From the NCBI GenBank assembly GCA_046757205.1, contig JBHHXR010000147.1, forward strand, positions 1 to 8,812: a DNA stretch of 8,812 nt, in the 5' to 3' direction. Positions 1 to 6,833 of the stretch are shown one piece after another (within the stretch, counting starts at the first letter, position 1; each line of letters starts with the position of its first letter). A model generated the notes under the pieces. That model made no database searches. It saw only the letters and a program-made list of their open reading frames with translations, and was not told the DNA's origin. The position numbers and the translations under genes were made by a program. This stretch comes from JBHHXR01 sp046757205. Lineage in GTDB: Bacteria > Pseudomonadota > Alphaproteobacteria > Rhodobacterales > Rhodobacteraceae.

Positions 1-1
1 T

Positions 2-199
2 CGCGACGAAAACACCGGGCTGACCTACTACACCGCCGAAATCCTGCCGAACGCCGGCGAACTGGACAAGCTCGACGGCCTCGAACTGCTGCCCGGAATG
101 CCGGTGGAATCCTTCATCCGCACAGGCGAGCGCTCGCCGCTGAGCTACCTGCTGAAGCCGATGGCGGACTATTTCAACAAGGCGTTCCGCGAGTCCTGA
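2..199 (+). CDS. HlyD/PrtE-family type I secretion periplasmic adaptor, C-terminal fragment
   Basis: This is the 3' end of a gene that begins before the window; 65 residues remain before a TGA stop. The fragment reads RDENTGLTYYTAEI, then a LELLPGMPVESFIRTGERSP segment and a tail containing SYLLKPMADYFNKAFRES. The 'PGMPVE-x-FI-x-TGER-S' block followed by 'YLLKP-hydrophobic-D' is the usual ending of membrane fusion proteins of type I secretion systems. These proteins join an inner-membrane ABC exporter to a TolC-like outer-membrane channel. The coiled-coil and barrel domains lie outside the window, so the exported substrate cannot be inferred. The gene converges on the permease gene on the other strand and is probably unrelated to the purine/importer locus. 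The family call is confident; the exact subfamily is not. Confidence 0.85.
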   Translation, partial: RDENTGLTYYTAEILPNAGELDKLDGLELLPGMPVESFIRTGERSPLSYLLKPMADYFNKAFRES

Positions 200-200
200 C

Positions 201-240
201 GCCGGCGCGCGCGCCTTCGTTCGCGGCGCCGCGCCCCGGC
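201..240. terminator. GC-only imperfect hairpin between convergent genes, possible terminator
   Basis: Starting 2 bp after the adaptor stop codon, the sequence can fold into a stem: 201-205 with 236-240, 206-209 with 230-233, and 211-215 with 225-229. Small bulges fall at 210 and 234-235, and the loop is 9 nt. All 14 pairs are G-C. No T-run follows on either strand, so it is not a textbook intrinsic terminator. Its place between two converging 3' ends suggests an mRNA 3'-end structure. The rest of 200-282 shows nothing else recognisable. Confidence 0.35.
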
Positions 241-282
241 CAAGCGGGAGAGACCGGTTTCGACGAGCAGGCGCACCCCTCG

Positions 283-1575
283 CTACCGCTCGGGGATCAA
301 CCCGCGCGGACTGAAGCGGAGCACCACAAGCAGCAACAGCCCCATCAGAAACAGCCGCACATGCGGGGCGGAATCCAGCAGATGGGCGCGCAGCGCGCTT
401 TCTTCGGACATGCCCGAGGTGATGACGTCCATCAGCCGCAGGCCCATCGGTTCGGCCTGGATCCACAGGAACCAGATCAGGAAACCGCCGAGCACCGCGC
501 CCCAGTTGTTACCCGAGCCGCCGACGATGACCATGATCCAGATCAGGAAGGTGTAGCGCAGCGGGTTGTAGGTGCCGGGTGTCAGTTGCCCGTCGAGCGT
601 GGTCAGCATGGCACCCGCGACGCCGACCACGGCGGAGCCGAGGATGAACACCTGCAGGTGGCGCCGGGTCACGTCCTTGCCCATGGCTTCCGCCGCGTCG
701 CGGTTGTCGCGGATGGCCCGCATCATCCGGCCCCAGGGCGAGTTCAGCGCCCGCTCCGACAGCCACAGGACGAAGGCCAGCACAACGGCAAACAGCACGG
801 CATAGAGGAGTTTCACGGCGACCGAGGCGGCCGACGCCGGATCACCGCCAAAACGTTGCGCCAGGTCGATCACCCACGGCGCGGTCTGCAGGTCGACCTC
901 GTAGGGCACCGGGCGCGGCAGGCCGGTGACGTTCTTCACGCCCCGGGTCAGCCAGTCCTCGTTCTTGGTGATGGCGAGGATGATTTCGGCGATCCCCAGC
1001 GTCGCGATGGCAAGGTAATCCGAGCGCAGCCCCAGCGCCACCTTGCCGACCACCCACGCCGCTCCTGCGGCCAACAGACCGCCGACCAGCCATGACACGA
1101 TGATCGGCAGGCCAAGCCCGCCGAGGAACCCGTATTTCGCCGCCTCGACCTTCTCGATGGCCTCCGATGCCGGATCGTAGAAATAGCGCGCAGCGGCGTA
1201 TCCGGCGATGACCAGCACCACGGTCGCCAGCGTGCGAGCGCGCCCGGCAAGCCTGCGCCGCGCGAAGACCACCGCCGCGATCGCCACCAGAACCGCCAGC
1301 CCGGCGGTCAGGACGCCGGCGCCGCCCACCGCCCACGCGGCGCGGACCGGCGGCACCGAGACCAGCATCGCGGCGATGCCGCCAAGCGCGGTGAACCCCA
1401 TGATCCCAACGTTGAAAAGGCCGGCATAACCCCATTGCATGTTGACGCCGAGCGACATCACGGCGGAGATGATCCCGAGATTGAGCAGCGTCAGCGCGAC
1501 GTTCCAGCTCTGCATCAGGCCGACGGCGACGATCAGCGCCGCCATGATGGCATAGAGCGCGACGTTCCTTGCCAT
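283..1575 (-). CDS. livM: HAAT-type ABC importer permease, LivM-like
   Basis: This is the second inner-membrane permease of a branched-chain amino acid (HAAT) type ABC importer. It has about 430 residues, close to the roughly 425 of E. coli LivM. Hydrophobic segments run throughout. A cytoplasmic coupling loop at about residues 282-301 (GRMMRAIRDNRDAAEAMGKD) matches the position where LivM-type permeases contact the ATPases. It is followed at about 352-364 by GGSGNNWGAVLGG, the conserved glycine-rich family motif, and the protein ends RFSPRGLIPER as LivM proteins usually do. I chose the ATG at 1575, which overlaps the upstream permease stop by 1 bp (TGATG) and lies 7 nt after GGGAGGG. A GTG at 1578, just before it, is the alternative. 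It is the last gene of the transporter operon. The symbol denotes the family; the substrate is unknown. Confidence 0.9.
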   Translation of the reverse strand: MARNVALYAIMAALIVAVGLMQSWNVALTLLNLGIISAVMSLGVNMQWGYAGLFNVGIMGFTALGGIAAMLVSVPPVRAAWAVGGAGVLTAGLAVLVAIAAVVFARRRLAGRARTLATVVLVIAGYAAARYFYDPASEAIEKVEAAKYGFLGGLGLPIIVSWLVGGLLAAGAAWVVGKVALGLRSDYLAIATLGIAEIILAITKNEDWLTRGVKNVTGLPRPVPYEVDLQTAPWVIDLAQRFGGDPASAASVAVKLLYAVLFAVVLAFVLWLSERALNSPWGRMMRAIRDNRDAAEAMGKDVTRRHLQVFILGSAVVGVAGAMLTTLDGQLTPGTYNPLRYTFLIWIMVIVGGSGNNWGAVLGGFLIWFLWIQAEPMGLRLMDVITSGMSEESALRAHLLDSAPHVRLFLMGLLLLVVLRFSPRGLIPER

Positions 1576-2588
1576 CACAGCACCCTCCCGCGGAATATCC
1601 CTGTCGGCCGCACCAGCAGCACCAGCACCAGGATGACGAAGGAAACGGCGAACTTGTAGTCGGTCGAGAGAAGTTGCACCAATCCGTCGGGCGCCCAGCT
1701 TTCAGGTACCAGATAGGTGAGGAATTTCTTGTAGGCATAGGTCACGGTGACTTCGGAAAACGCGATGACGAAGCCGCCGGCGATGGCGCCCAGCGGGTTG
1801 CCGACGCCGCCGACAATGGCGGAGGCGAACATCGGCAGCAGAAGCTGGAAATAGGTGAACGGCTTGAAGCTCTTGTCGAGGCCGTAGAGCGTGCCGGCAA
1901 TGGTCGCCAGAGTGGCAACGATGATCCAGGTGAAAAAGACCACCCGGTCCGGGTTGATGCCGGAAAGCAGCGCCAGGTCCTCGTTGTCGGAATAGGCGCG
2001 CATCGCCTTGCCCATGCGCGAGCGGCTGAGGAAACGGAAGAGCACGATCATCACGATGATGGCGACGACAAAGGTGATGCCCTGGCTGACCTTGATCGAC
2101 AGGCCCTCCGACAGCCCGGTCATCTGCTTGAACTCGCGGGCTTTCAGGATGAACCGCGCGCCATCGGCGAAGCGCTGGTCGCCGGGGCCGATGATGAAGC
2201 GCACCAGCCCGTTGGTCATCAGCATCACCCCGATCGAGGCCATCACGAACACGATCGGCACGGCGCGGCGGTGGCGGTAGAAGCGGTACACCGAACGGTC
2301 GAAACCCAGCGCCAGCAGGATGGTCGCGACGATGCCGACCGGCAGCGCCAGCAGCGCCGTCGGCAACGGCCAGAGCGACACCCCGAGGCGCTGCAGCCCC
2401 CAGGTGGCGAGAATGGTAAACATGGTGCCGAAGGCCATGGTGTCGCCATGCGCGAAGTTGGAGAACCGCAGCACCGCGTAGACCATGGTGATGCCGAGCG
2501 CGCCGAGCGCCAGTTGCGAGCCGTAGGCGATGCCGGGCACCAGCACGAAGTTGGCCAGAAGGATGAAGGCGTTGAGGATATCTTCCAA
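1575..2588 (-). CDS. livH: HAAT-type ABC importer permease, LivH-like
   Basis: This is the first inner-membrane permease of the Liv-type importer, 337 residues, somewhat longer than E. coli LivH (about 308). The N-terminal half carries the family hallmark at residues 33-49 (ITMVYAVLR-F-SNFAHGD). The cytoplasmic ATPase-coupling loop is at about 192-214 (MGKAMRAYSDNEDLALLSGI and the next residues). The glycine motif GGVGNPLGAIAGG is at about 260-272, and the protein ends in RPTGIFRGRVL. The extra length lies mainly in the region before the last membrane segment (about residues 284-310). The only start that keeps the expected N-terminus is TTG at 2588, 3 bp after the stop of the upstream ATPase gene and preceded by a G-run (GGGGGG). 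The next in-frame ATG is at residue 35, inside the conserved block, and would remove the first membrane segment. It is translated within the transporter operon, probably by coupling. Confidence 0.9.
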   Translation of the reverse strand: MEDILNAFILLANFVLVPGIAYGSQLALGALGITMVYAVLRFSNFAHGDTMAFGTMFTILATWGLQRLGVSLWPLPTALLALPVGIVATILLALGFDRSVYRFYRHRRAVPIVFVMASIGVMLMTNGLVRFIIGPGDQRFADGARFILKAREFKQMTGLSEGLSIKVSQGITFVVAIIVMIVLFRFLSRSRMGKAMRAYSDNEDLALLSGINPDRVVFFTWIIVATLATIAGTLYGLDKSFKPFTYFQLLLPMFASAIVGGVGNPLGAIAGGFVIAFSEVTVTYAYKKFLTYLVPESWAPDGLVQLLSTDYKFAVSFVILVLVLLVRPTGIFRGRVL

Positions 2589-2591
2589 CTT

Positions 2592-3296
2592 TCAGCCCCC
2601 CAGGAAGCTCTTGCGCACATCGGGATCGGCCAGCAGCGCCTCACCGGTGTCGGTGTAGCGGTTGCGGCCCTGCACCAGCACGAAGCCGTGGTCGGCGATG
2701 GCCAGCGCCTGGCGGGCGTTCTGTTCGACCATCAGGATGGCGATGCCGGTGGCCGCGACATCGAGGATGCGGTCGAACAACTCGTCCATGACGATGGGCG
2801 AGACGCCGGCCGTCGGCTCGTCCAGCATCAGGAGTTTCGGTTCGGTCATCAGGGCACGGCCGACGGCAACCTGCTGGCGCTGGCCGCCGGAAAGCTCTCC
2901 CGCCGGCTGCCGCCTCTTTTCCTTCAGCACCGGGAACAGCTCGAAGACCTGCTCCATGGTGGCGGAAAAATCGTCCTCGCGGACGAAGGCGCCCATCTCG
3001 AGGTTTTCCTGAACCGTCATCGAGGTGAACACGTTCGCGTTCTGCGGCACGAAGCCCATGCCGGTGCGCACCCGGTCCTGCGGCTGCAACCCGGTAATGT
3101 CCCGGCCGTCGAGCGTGACCGTGCCCTCGCGCAGGTCGAGCATGCCGAAAATTGCCTTCATGGCGGTGGACTTGCCAGCGCCGTTCGGGCCGACGATGAC
3201 CGCGATCTCGCCCTTCTCGACCGAAATGTCGCAGTCGTGCAGGATGTCGGCGGCGCCGTAGCCGCCGGTCATGTGGTCGGCTGAAAGGAACTTCAT
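2592..3296 (-). CDS. livF: HAAT-type ABC importer ATPase, LivF-like
   Basis: This is one of the two cytoplasmic ATPases that drive the importer, 234 residues, the usual LivF size. Walker A is at residues 36-44 (GPNGAGKST), the Q-loop glutamine at 85 (FVPQ), the ABC signature at 135-139 (LSGGQ) and Walker B at 155-160 (LLMLDE). The D-loop follows as PTAGVSP. At the switch-histidine position it has Gln192 in VEQNARQAL. This is normal for LivF proteins, whose partner LivG keeps the histidine. The C-terminus ADPDVRKSFLGG is the family-typical ending. The ATG at 3296 overlaps the stop of the upstream ATPase gene by 4 bp (ATGA), and GAAGG lies 7 nt upstream, so the two ATPases are probably translated in a coupled way. 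All catalytic elements are intact. Confidence 0.93.
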   Translation of the reverse strand: MKFLSADHMTGGYGAADILHDCDISVEKGEIAVIVGPNGAGKSTAMKAIFGMLDLREGTVTLDGRDITGLQPQDRVRTGMGFVPQNANVFTSMTVQENLEMGAFVREDDFSATMEQVFELFPVLKEKRRQPAGELSGGQRQQVAVGRALMTEPKLLMLDEPTAGVSPIVMDELFDRILDVAATGIAILMVEQNARQALAIADHGFVLVQGRNRYTDTGEALLADPDVRKSFLGG

Positions 3297-4084
3297 GCCG
3301 GAGCCTTCGGTTTTGCCGGACGGGTCTTCAGCCCGGTGCCCAGATAGGCCTCGATGACGTGTTCGTTGGCCTTCACCTCGTCGATGGTGCCTTCGGTCAG
3401 CACCGCGCCCTCGGCCATGACGATCACCGGATCGCAGAGCCGGGAAATGAAATCCATGTCGTGCTCGATCATGCAGAACGTGTAGCCGCGTTCCTTGTTG
3501 AGCCGGATGATGGCGTCGCCGATGGTGCGCAACAGCGTGCGATTCACCCCTGCGCCGACCTCGTCGAGGAACACCACCTTGGCGTCAACCATCATGGTTC
3601 GGCCAAGCTCCAGCAGTTTCTTCTGGCCACCGGAAAGGTTTCCCGCCAGTTCATCGGCGACCTGCGGGATTTCCAGAAACTCGATGACCTCGTCGGCTTT
3701 CCGGCGTATCGCCTCCTCCTCAGCCCTCACCTTCGAGCCCTTGAACCAGGCATCCCACAGCCTCTCGCCCGATTGCTGGCCCGGAACCATCATCAGGTTT
3801 TCGCGCACTGTGAGCGTCGGAAATTCATGGGCGATCTGGAACGTGCGCAGCACGCCCTTGGCAAAGAGTTCGTGCGGCGTGAGGCCGGTAATTTCCTCGC
3901 CGGCCAGGAATACCCGGCCCGAAGTGGCCAGGTGGTGGCCGGCGACGACATTGAACAACGTCGTCTTGCCGGCGCCGTTGGGGCCGATCAAACCGGTGAT
4001 CGTGCCCTCGGCGATCTCCAGCGAGGCACCGTTCACGGCGCGGATACCGCCAAAATGCATATGGAGGTCTTCGACCCGGATCAT
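3293..4084 (-). CDS. livG: HAAT-type ABC importer ATPase, LivG-like
   Basis: This is the second cytoplasmic ATPase of the importer, 263 residues. Walker A is at residues 34-42 (GPNGAGKTT), the Q-loop glutamine at 83 (RTFQ), the ABC signature at 150-154 (LSGGQ), Walker B at 170-175 ending in D174-E175, and the switch histidine is H208 (MIEHDMDF). The central insert at about 100-130, followed by a tail ending in IEAYLGTG, matches LivG/BraF-type ATPases. A Lys/Pro/Ala-rich extension (TRPAKPKAPA) ends the protein. One oddity is that the residue after the catalytic Glu is Val (DEVGAGVN), where most ABC proteins have Pro (DEPxAG). The ATG at 4084 follows a 69-bp gap after the binding-protein gene, and only a weak GGAT precedes it, so this start is likely translated less efficiently. 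The 3' end overlaps the next ATPase gene by 4 bp. Confidence 0.92.
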   Translation of the reverse strand: MIRVEDLHMHFGGIRAVNGASLEIAEGTITGLIGPNGAGKTTLFNVVAGHHLATSGRVFLAGEEITGLTPHELFAKGVLRTFQIAHEFPTLTVRENLMMVPGQQSGERLWDAWFKGSKVRAEEEAIRRKADEVIEFLEIPQVADELAGNLSGGQKKLLELGRTMMVDAKVVFLDEVGAGVNRTLLRTIGDAIIRLNKERGYTFCMIEHDMDFISRLCDPVIVMAEGAVLTEGTIDEVKANEHVIEAYLGTGLKTRPAKPKAPA

Positions 4085-4106
4085 CTGTGCATATCCAATC
4101 AGGCTG

Positions 4107-4134
4107 GCAGCCCGGAACGTAGCGCCCGGGCTGC
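4107..4134 (-). promoter_or_regulatory. Intercistronic stem-loop between binding-protein and ATPase genes
   Basis: A perfect 9-bp GC-rich inverted repeat (GCAGCCCGG / CCGGGCTGC, arms 4126-4134 and 4107-4115) with a 10-nt loop lies about 20 nt after the binding-protein stop and about 23 nt before the next start. No T-run follows, so full termination is unlikely. In operons for binding-protein-dependent importers, such stem-loops are known to protect the upstream mRNA from 3' decay or cause partial termination, giving excess binding protein. That role here is inferred from position. Confidence 0.6.
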
Positions 4135-4153
4135 TGCCCCGTGTTTCCGCGTC

Positions 4154-5335
4154 TTAACGGAACTTCACCGTCTCGTAGGCGCCGCCCTTGATCACGTACT
4201 CGCGATAGGTTCCGGCGGCTTCGCCCGGTCCGATCAGTTCGACGTTGGTGGCACCGACGTAATCGACATCGCCGCCGCCGGCGAGAATCTTCAGCGCCTT
4301 GCCAAGTTCGCCCGGCAGGATCTTTTCACCCGGCGCGTTGGCGACGGCGAGCAGGTTTGCCGCAACGGTGGCGCGGTCGGCGTTGCCGCCCTTCTGCATG
4401 GCCAACGCGATAAGTGCCGCGGCGTCATAGGATTCGCGGGTGAAAGAGCTGGGATTGATACCCGCGGCCTGCGCGGCAGCCACGAATTTTTCAGACCCTT
4501 CGCCCTGCGACCACGGAACCGAACCGATGGAGCCTTCGATATCGGTGCCGACCGCTGCAAGCAGGCTGTCGGCATACATGCCGTCGCCCATCGCGAATGT
4601 GTCGAATGCACCGGTGTCGAGCGCATTCTGGATAATGCCCAGCCCGCCCTGATCGGCATACCCGAGCACGGCGAGAACATCGCCGCCGGCCGATGCCAAT
4701 GCGCCGACTTCGGCCGAGTAGTCGCCCTTGCCGTCTTCATGCGCGGCGTTGATCGTTACCTTGCCGCCCATGCCTTCGAAACTCGAAATGAAGCTGTCCG
4801 ACAGGCCCTTGCCGTAGTCGTTGTTGGTGTAGGTCACGGCGACTTCGCCGATTCCCTTGTCCTTCAGTATCCCGGCCAGGACTTGACCCTGTCGGGCGTC
4901 GGACGGCGCGGTGCGGAAGAACAGGCCCTTGTCCTCGATGGTCGAAAGGGCGGGCGAGGTCGCCGAGGGCGACACCATCACGATGCCGTTCGGCACCGCG
5001 ACGTTGTTCAGGATCGCCGTGGTCACGCCGGAACAGTCGGCGCCCATGATGGCGGCCACGTTCTCGGCCGTCACAAGGCGTTCCGCCGCCGAGGTCGCGG
5101 CCGCCGAATCGATGCACGTGCTGTCGGCGCGAACCGAGACGATCGTCTTGCCCCCGAGGAATTCACCTGAGGCGTTGATTTCCTTCCACGCCAGTTCGGC
5201 GCTGTCGGCCATCGGCGGCGTCAGTGATTCGATTGGACCGGTGAAGCCGAGGATGACGCCGATCTTCACGTCGTCGGCCAGGGCCCCGGTCGCCATCAAC
5301 GCGCCGGCGGCCGTTGCGAGAATAAGTTTTCTCAT
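4154..5335 (-). CDS. Periplasmic substrate-binding protein of HAAT-type ABC importer (LivJ/LivK-like)
   Basis: This is a 393-residue periplasmic binding protein of the Leu/Ile/Val-binding fold, which would capture the ligand and deliver it to the permeases encoded downstream. Residues 1-20 are a Sec signal peptide (MRK, a hydrophobic stretch, then an ALA cleavage site before DD). The mature part starts VKIGVILGFTGPIES, as expected for the fold. Cys74 and Cys101 sit where E. coli LivJ has its disulfide. The ligand-facing CSGVTT and SPSATSP segments (about 101-106 and 122-128) match LivJ CSSST and SPGATNP. At the position of the LivJ ligand-binding Glu (GPEG) this protein has Asp251 (GDGM). The ATG at 5335 has GGGAG 7 nt upstream. 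The protein belongs to the HAAT family with confidence. The ligand is not known; the neighbouring purine genes suggest a nitrogen compound from purine breakdown, by inference only. Confidence 0.92.
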   Translation of the reverse strand: MRKLILATAAGALMATGALADDVKIGVILGFTGPIESLTPPMADSAELAWKEINASGEFLGGKTIVSVRADSTCIDSAAATSAAERLVTAENVAAIMGADCSGVTTAILNNVAVPNGIVMVSPSATSPALSTIEDKGLFFRTAPSDARQGQVLAGILKDKGIGEVAVTYTNNDYGKGLSDSFISSFEGMGGKVTINAAHEDGKGDYSAEVGALASAGGDVLAVLGYADQGGLGIIQNALDTGAFDTFAMGDGMYADSLLAAVGTDIEGSIGSVPWSQGEGSEKFVAAAQAAGINPSSFTRESYDAAALIALAMQKGGNADRATVAANLLAVANAPGEKILPGELGKALKILAGGGDVDYVGATNVELIGPGEAAGTYREYVIKGGAYETVKFR

Positions 5336-5355
5336 GAGTTTTCTCCCGATTGGTT

Positions 5356-5361
5356 ATTATA
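5356..5361 (-). promoter_or_regulatory. Possible -10 box (TATAAT) for the importer operon
   Basis: A perfect TATAAT lies 20 nt before the binding-protein ATG inside the 202-bp gap, which is otherwise GC-rich. I find no good TTGACA-like -35 at 16-18 nt spacing; the nearest, GCGACA, is only 14 nt away. If used, it would give a leader of about 12-14 nt starting just before the GGGAG ribosome site. The rest of 5362-5537 shows no terminator or further element that I can support. Confidence 0.3.
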
Positions 5362-5537
5362 TCTGACGAGCGCATTGTCGCGGCACCCGCCGCGGCTCGA
5401 ATCGCCCCGGCAACGCACCCCACCTGCGCCATACCGGCGACACTAACGAGTTTTTCCCGTGGATTGAAAGGCTTTTAGGCATTTCCGCTTGCGCGGCGAT
5501 GTCGCGGCCGAACGGGCCGGGCACGGCACCGCGCCAG

Positions 5538-6833
5538 TCAGTTATCCGCGGGCCCAGCCAGTTCGCCCGCCACATAGGCCGCGACGACGGCGCGGTCGTC
5601 GCCGAGCGTCTGCAGGACGAACAACTCCTCCGGCAGTGTCTCGACGGTTTCCATGCGCACAGACATGGCCGGCGTGGCGTGGCTGTCGAGCACGATGATG
5701 TCGGCGTCGCTGCCAGCCGCGAGCGAGCCGATCCTGTCGGCCAGCGACAGGGCCTCGGCGTTACCGAGCGTCGCCCAGTAGAATGCGCTGAGCGGATCGA
5801 CCGAGCGGTTCTGCAACTGCTGGATCTTGTAGGCCTCGTCGAGCGTCTTCAGCATCGAATAACTGGTGCCGCCGCCGACATCGGTGGCGATGGCGGTGCG
5901 AACGCCGGCGTCTTCGAGCGCCGCGAGGTCGAACAGCCCGCTGCCGATGAACAGGTTCGAGGTCGGGCAGTGCACGGCTACGGTGCCGGTTTCAGCCATC
6001 CGCGCCCTCTCGCGCTGGCTGAGATGGATGCTGTGGCCCATCAGGCTGTTGCGGCCGAGCAGCCCGTAATGGTCGTAAATGTCGAGATAGTCTTTCGCGT
6101 CGGGGTAAAGCTTCGCGGCGTAAGCGATCTCGGCGCCGTTTTCCGACAGGTGCGTCTGGATATGGAGATCCGGGTACTCGGCGGCCAGCGCCTGCGCCGT
6201 TTCCATCTGCTCGGGCGTCGAGGTGATGGCGAAGCGCGGGGTGATGGCGTAACGGACGCGGCCCTGTCCATGCCAGTCGGCGATCAGCGCCCTTGTATCG
6301 TCATAGCCGCTCTGCGGTGTGTCCCGCAGGCCGTCGGGCGCGTTGCGGTCCATCAGTACCTTGCCGCCGATCATGCAGAGGTTGCGGCGGACGGCCTCGC
6401 GGAAATACGCCTCGGCCGAGGCCTTGTGGACCGAGCAGAAGGCGACCGCCGTGGTCGTGCCGTTGCGCAGCAATTCGTCGAAGAAGAGCCGGGCGATGCG
6501 CTCGGCGTGGCCGGCGTCGCCGAACCGGGTTTCCGCCGGGAAGGTGTACCTGTTCAGCCACTCCAGCAGTTGCGCGCCATAAGAGCCGATCACCTGCATC
6601 TGCGGGAAATGGATGTGCGGGTCGATGAAACCGGGCAGGATCAGGTTCGGGCGGTGGTCGATGATTTCCAGCGCCCGTCCCTTGAGCTCCTCGAATGTAC
6701 CGGCCGCCTCGACAATGCCGTCGCCGACGAGAACCGCGCCGTCTTCCTCGTAGACATAGGCTTCCCGGTCGTCGATGCCTTCCGGTGCCCGATGAAACCC
6801 GAACACCCGGCCCCGCAGCAGCCTCTCCGTCAT
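5538..6833 (-). CDS. guaD: Guanine deaminase (amidohydrolase family)
   Basis: This is a cytoplasmic metal-dependent hydrolase that converts guanine to xanthine and ammonia. It has 431 residues (E. coli GuaD about 439) and aligns by eye along its full length. The metal-binding HxH is at His73 and His75 (PGFIDPHIHFPQ), with further metal ligands at His228 (THLSEN), His267 (GHSIHL) and Asp318 (ATDVGGGTS). Glu231 is the expected catalytic acid. Blocks typical of guanine deaminases rather than other amidohydrolases are YGAQLLEWLNRYTFP (85-99), LLRNGTTTA (121-129), KVLMDRNAPD (158-167), YAITPRF (195-201) and CPTSNLFIGSGLF (289-301). The ATG at 6833 overlaps the puuD stop by 4 bp (ATGA), so the two are co-translated purine genes. 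No strong Shine-Dalgarno sequence precedes it, which fits coupling. All catalytic residues appear present. Confidence 0.95.
   Translation of the reverse strand: MTERLLRGRVFGFHRAPEGIDDREAYVYEEDGAVLVGDGIVEAAGTFEELKGRALEIIDHRPNLILPGFIDPHIHFPQMQVIGSYGAQLLEWLNRYTFPAETRFGDAGHAERIARLFFDELLRNGTTTAVAFCSVHKASAEAYFREAVRRNLCMIGGKVLMDRNAPDGLRDTPQSGYDDTRALIADWHGQGRVRYAITPRFAITSTPEQMETAQALAAEYPDLHIQTHLSENGAEIAYAAKLYPDAKDYLDIYDHYGLLGRNSLMGHSIHLSQRERARMAETGTVAVHCPTSNLFIGSGLFDLAALEDAGVRTAIATDVGGGTSYSMLKTLDEAYKIQQLQNRSVDPLSAFYWATLGNAEALSLADRIGSLAAGSDADIIVLDSHATPAMSVRMETVETLPEELFVLQTLGDDRAVVAAYVAGELAGPADN

Noticed and set aside
1569..3284. 571-residue open frame on the plus strand opposite the permease and ATPase genes
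   Set aside because: It is a shadow of high-GC codon bias: rich in His, Asp, Arg, Gln and Glu, without domains, and antisense to clear Liv genes.
2592..3296. Missing switch histidine in the LivF-like ATPase (Gln192)
   Set aside because: Gln in a VEQN motif is normal for LivF proteins; it is not a defect.
3359..5170. 603-residue open frame on the plus strand opposite the ATPase and binding-protein genes
   Set aside because: It has the same antisense shadow composition and crosses the non-coding gap and two well-supported genes; no recognisable motif.
5515..5532. Possible sigma-54 promoter (CTGGCGC...GTGC) just after guaD, before the importer
   Set aside because: The GG and GC elements are 11 nt apart instead of 10, and the flanking match to TGGCAC-N5-TTGC is poor.
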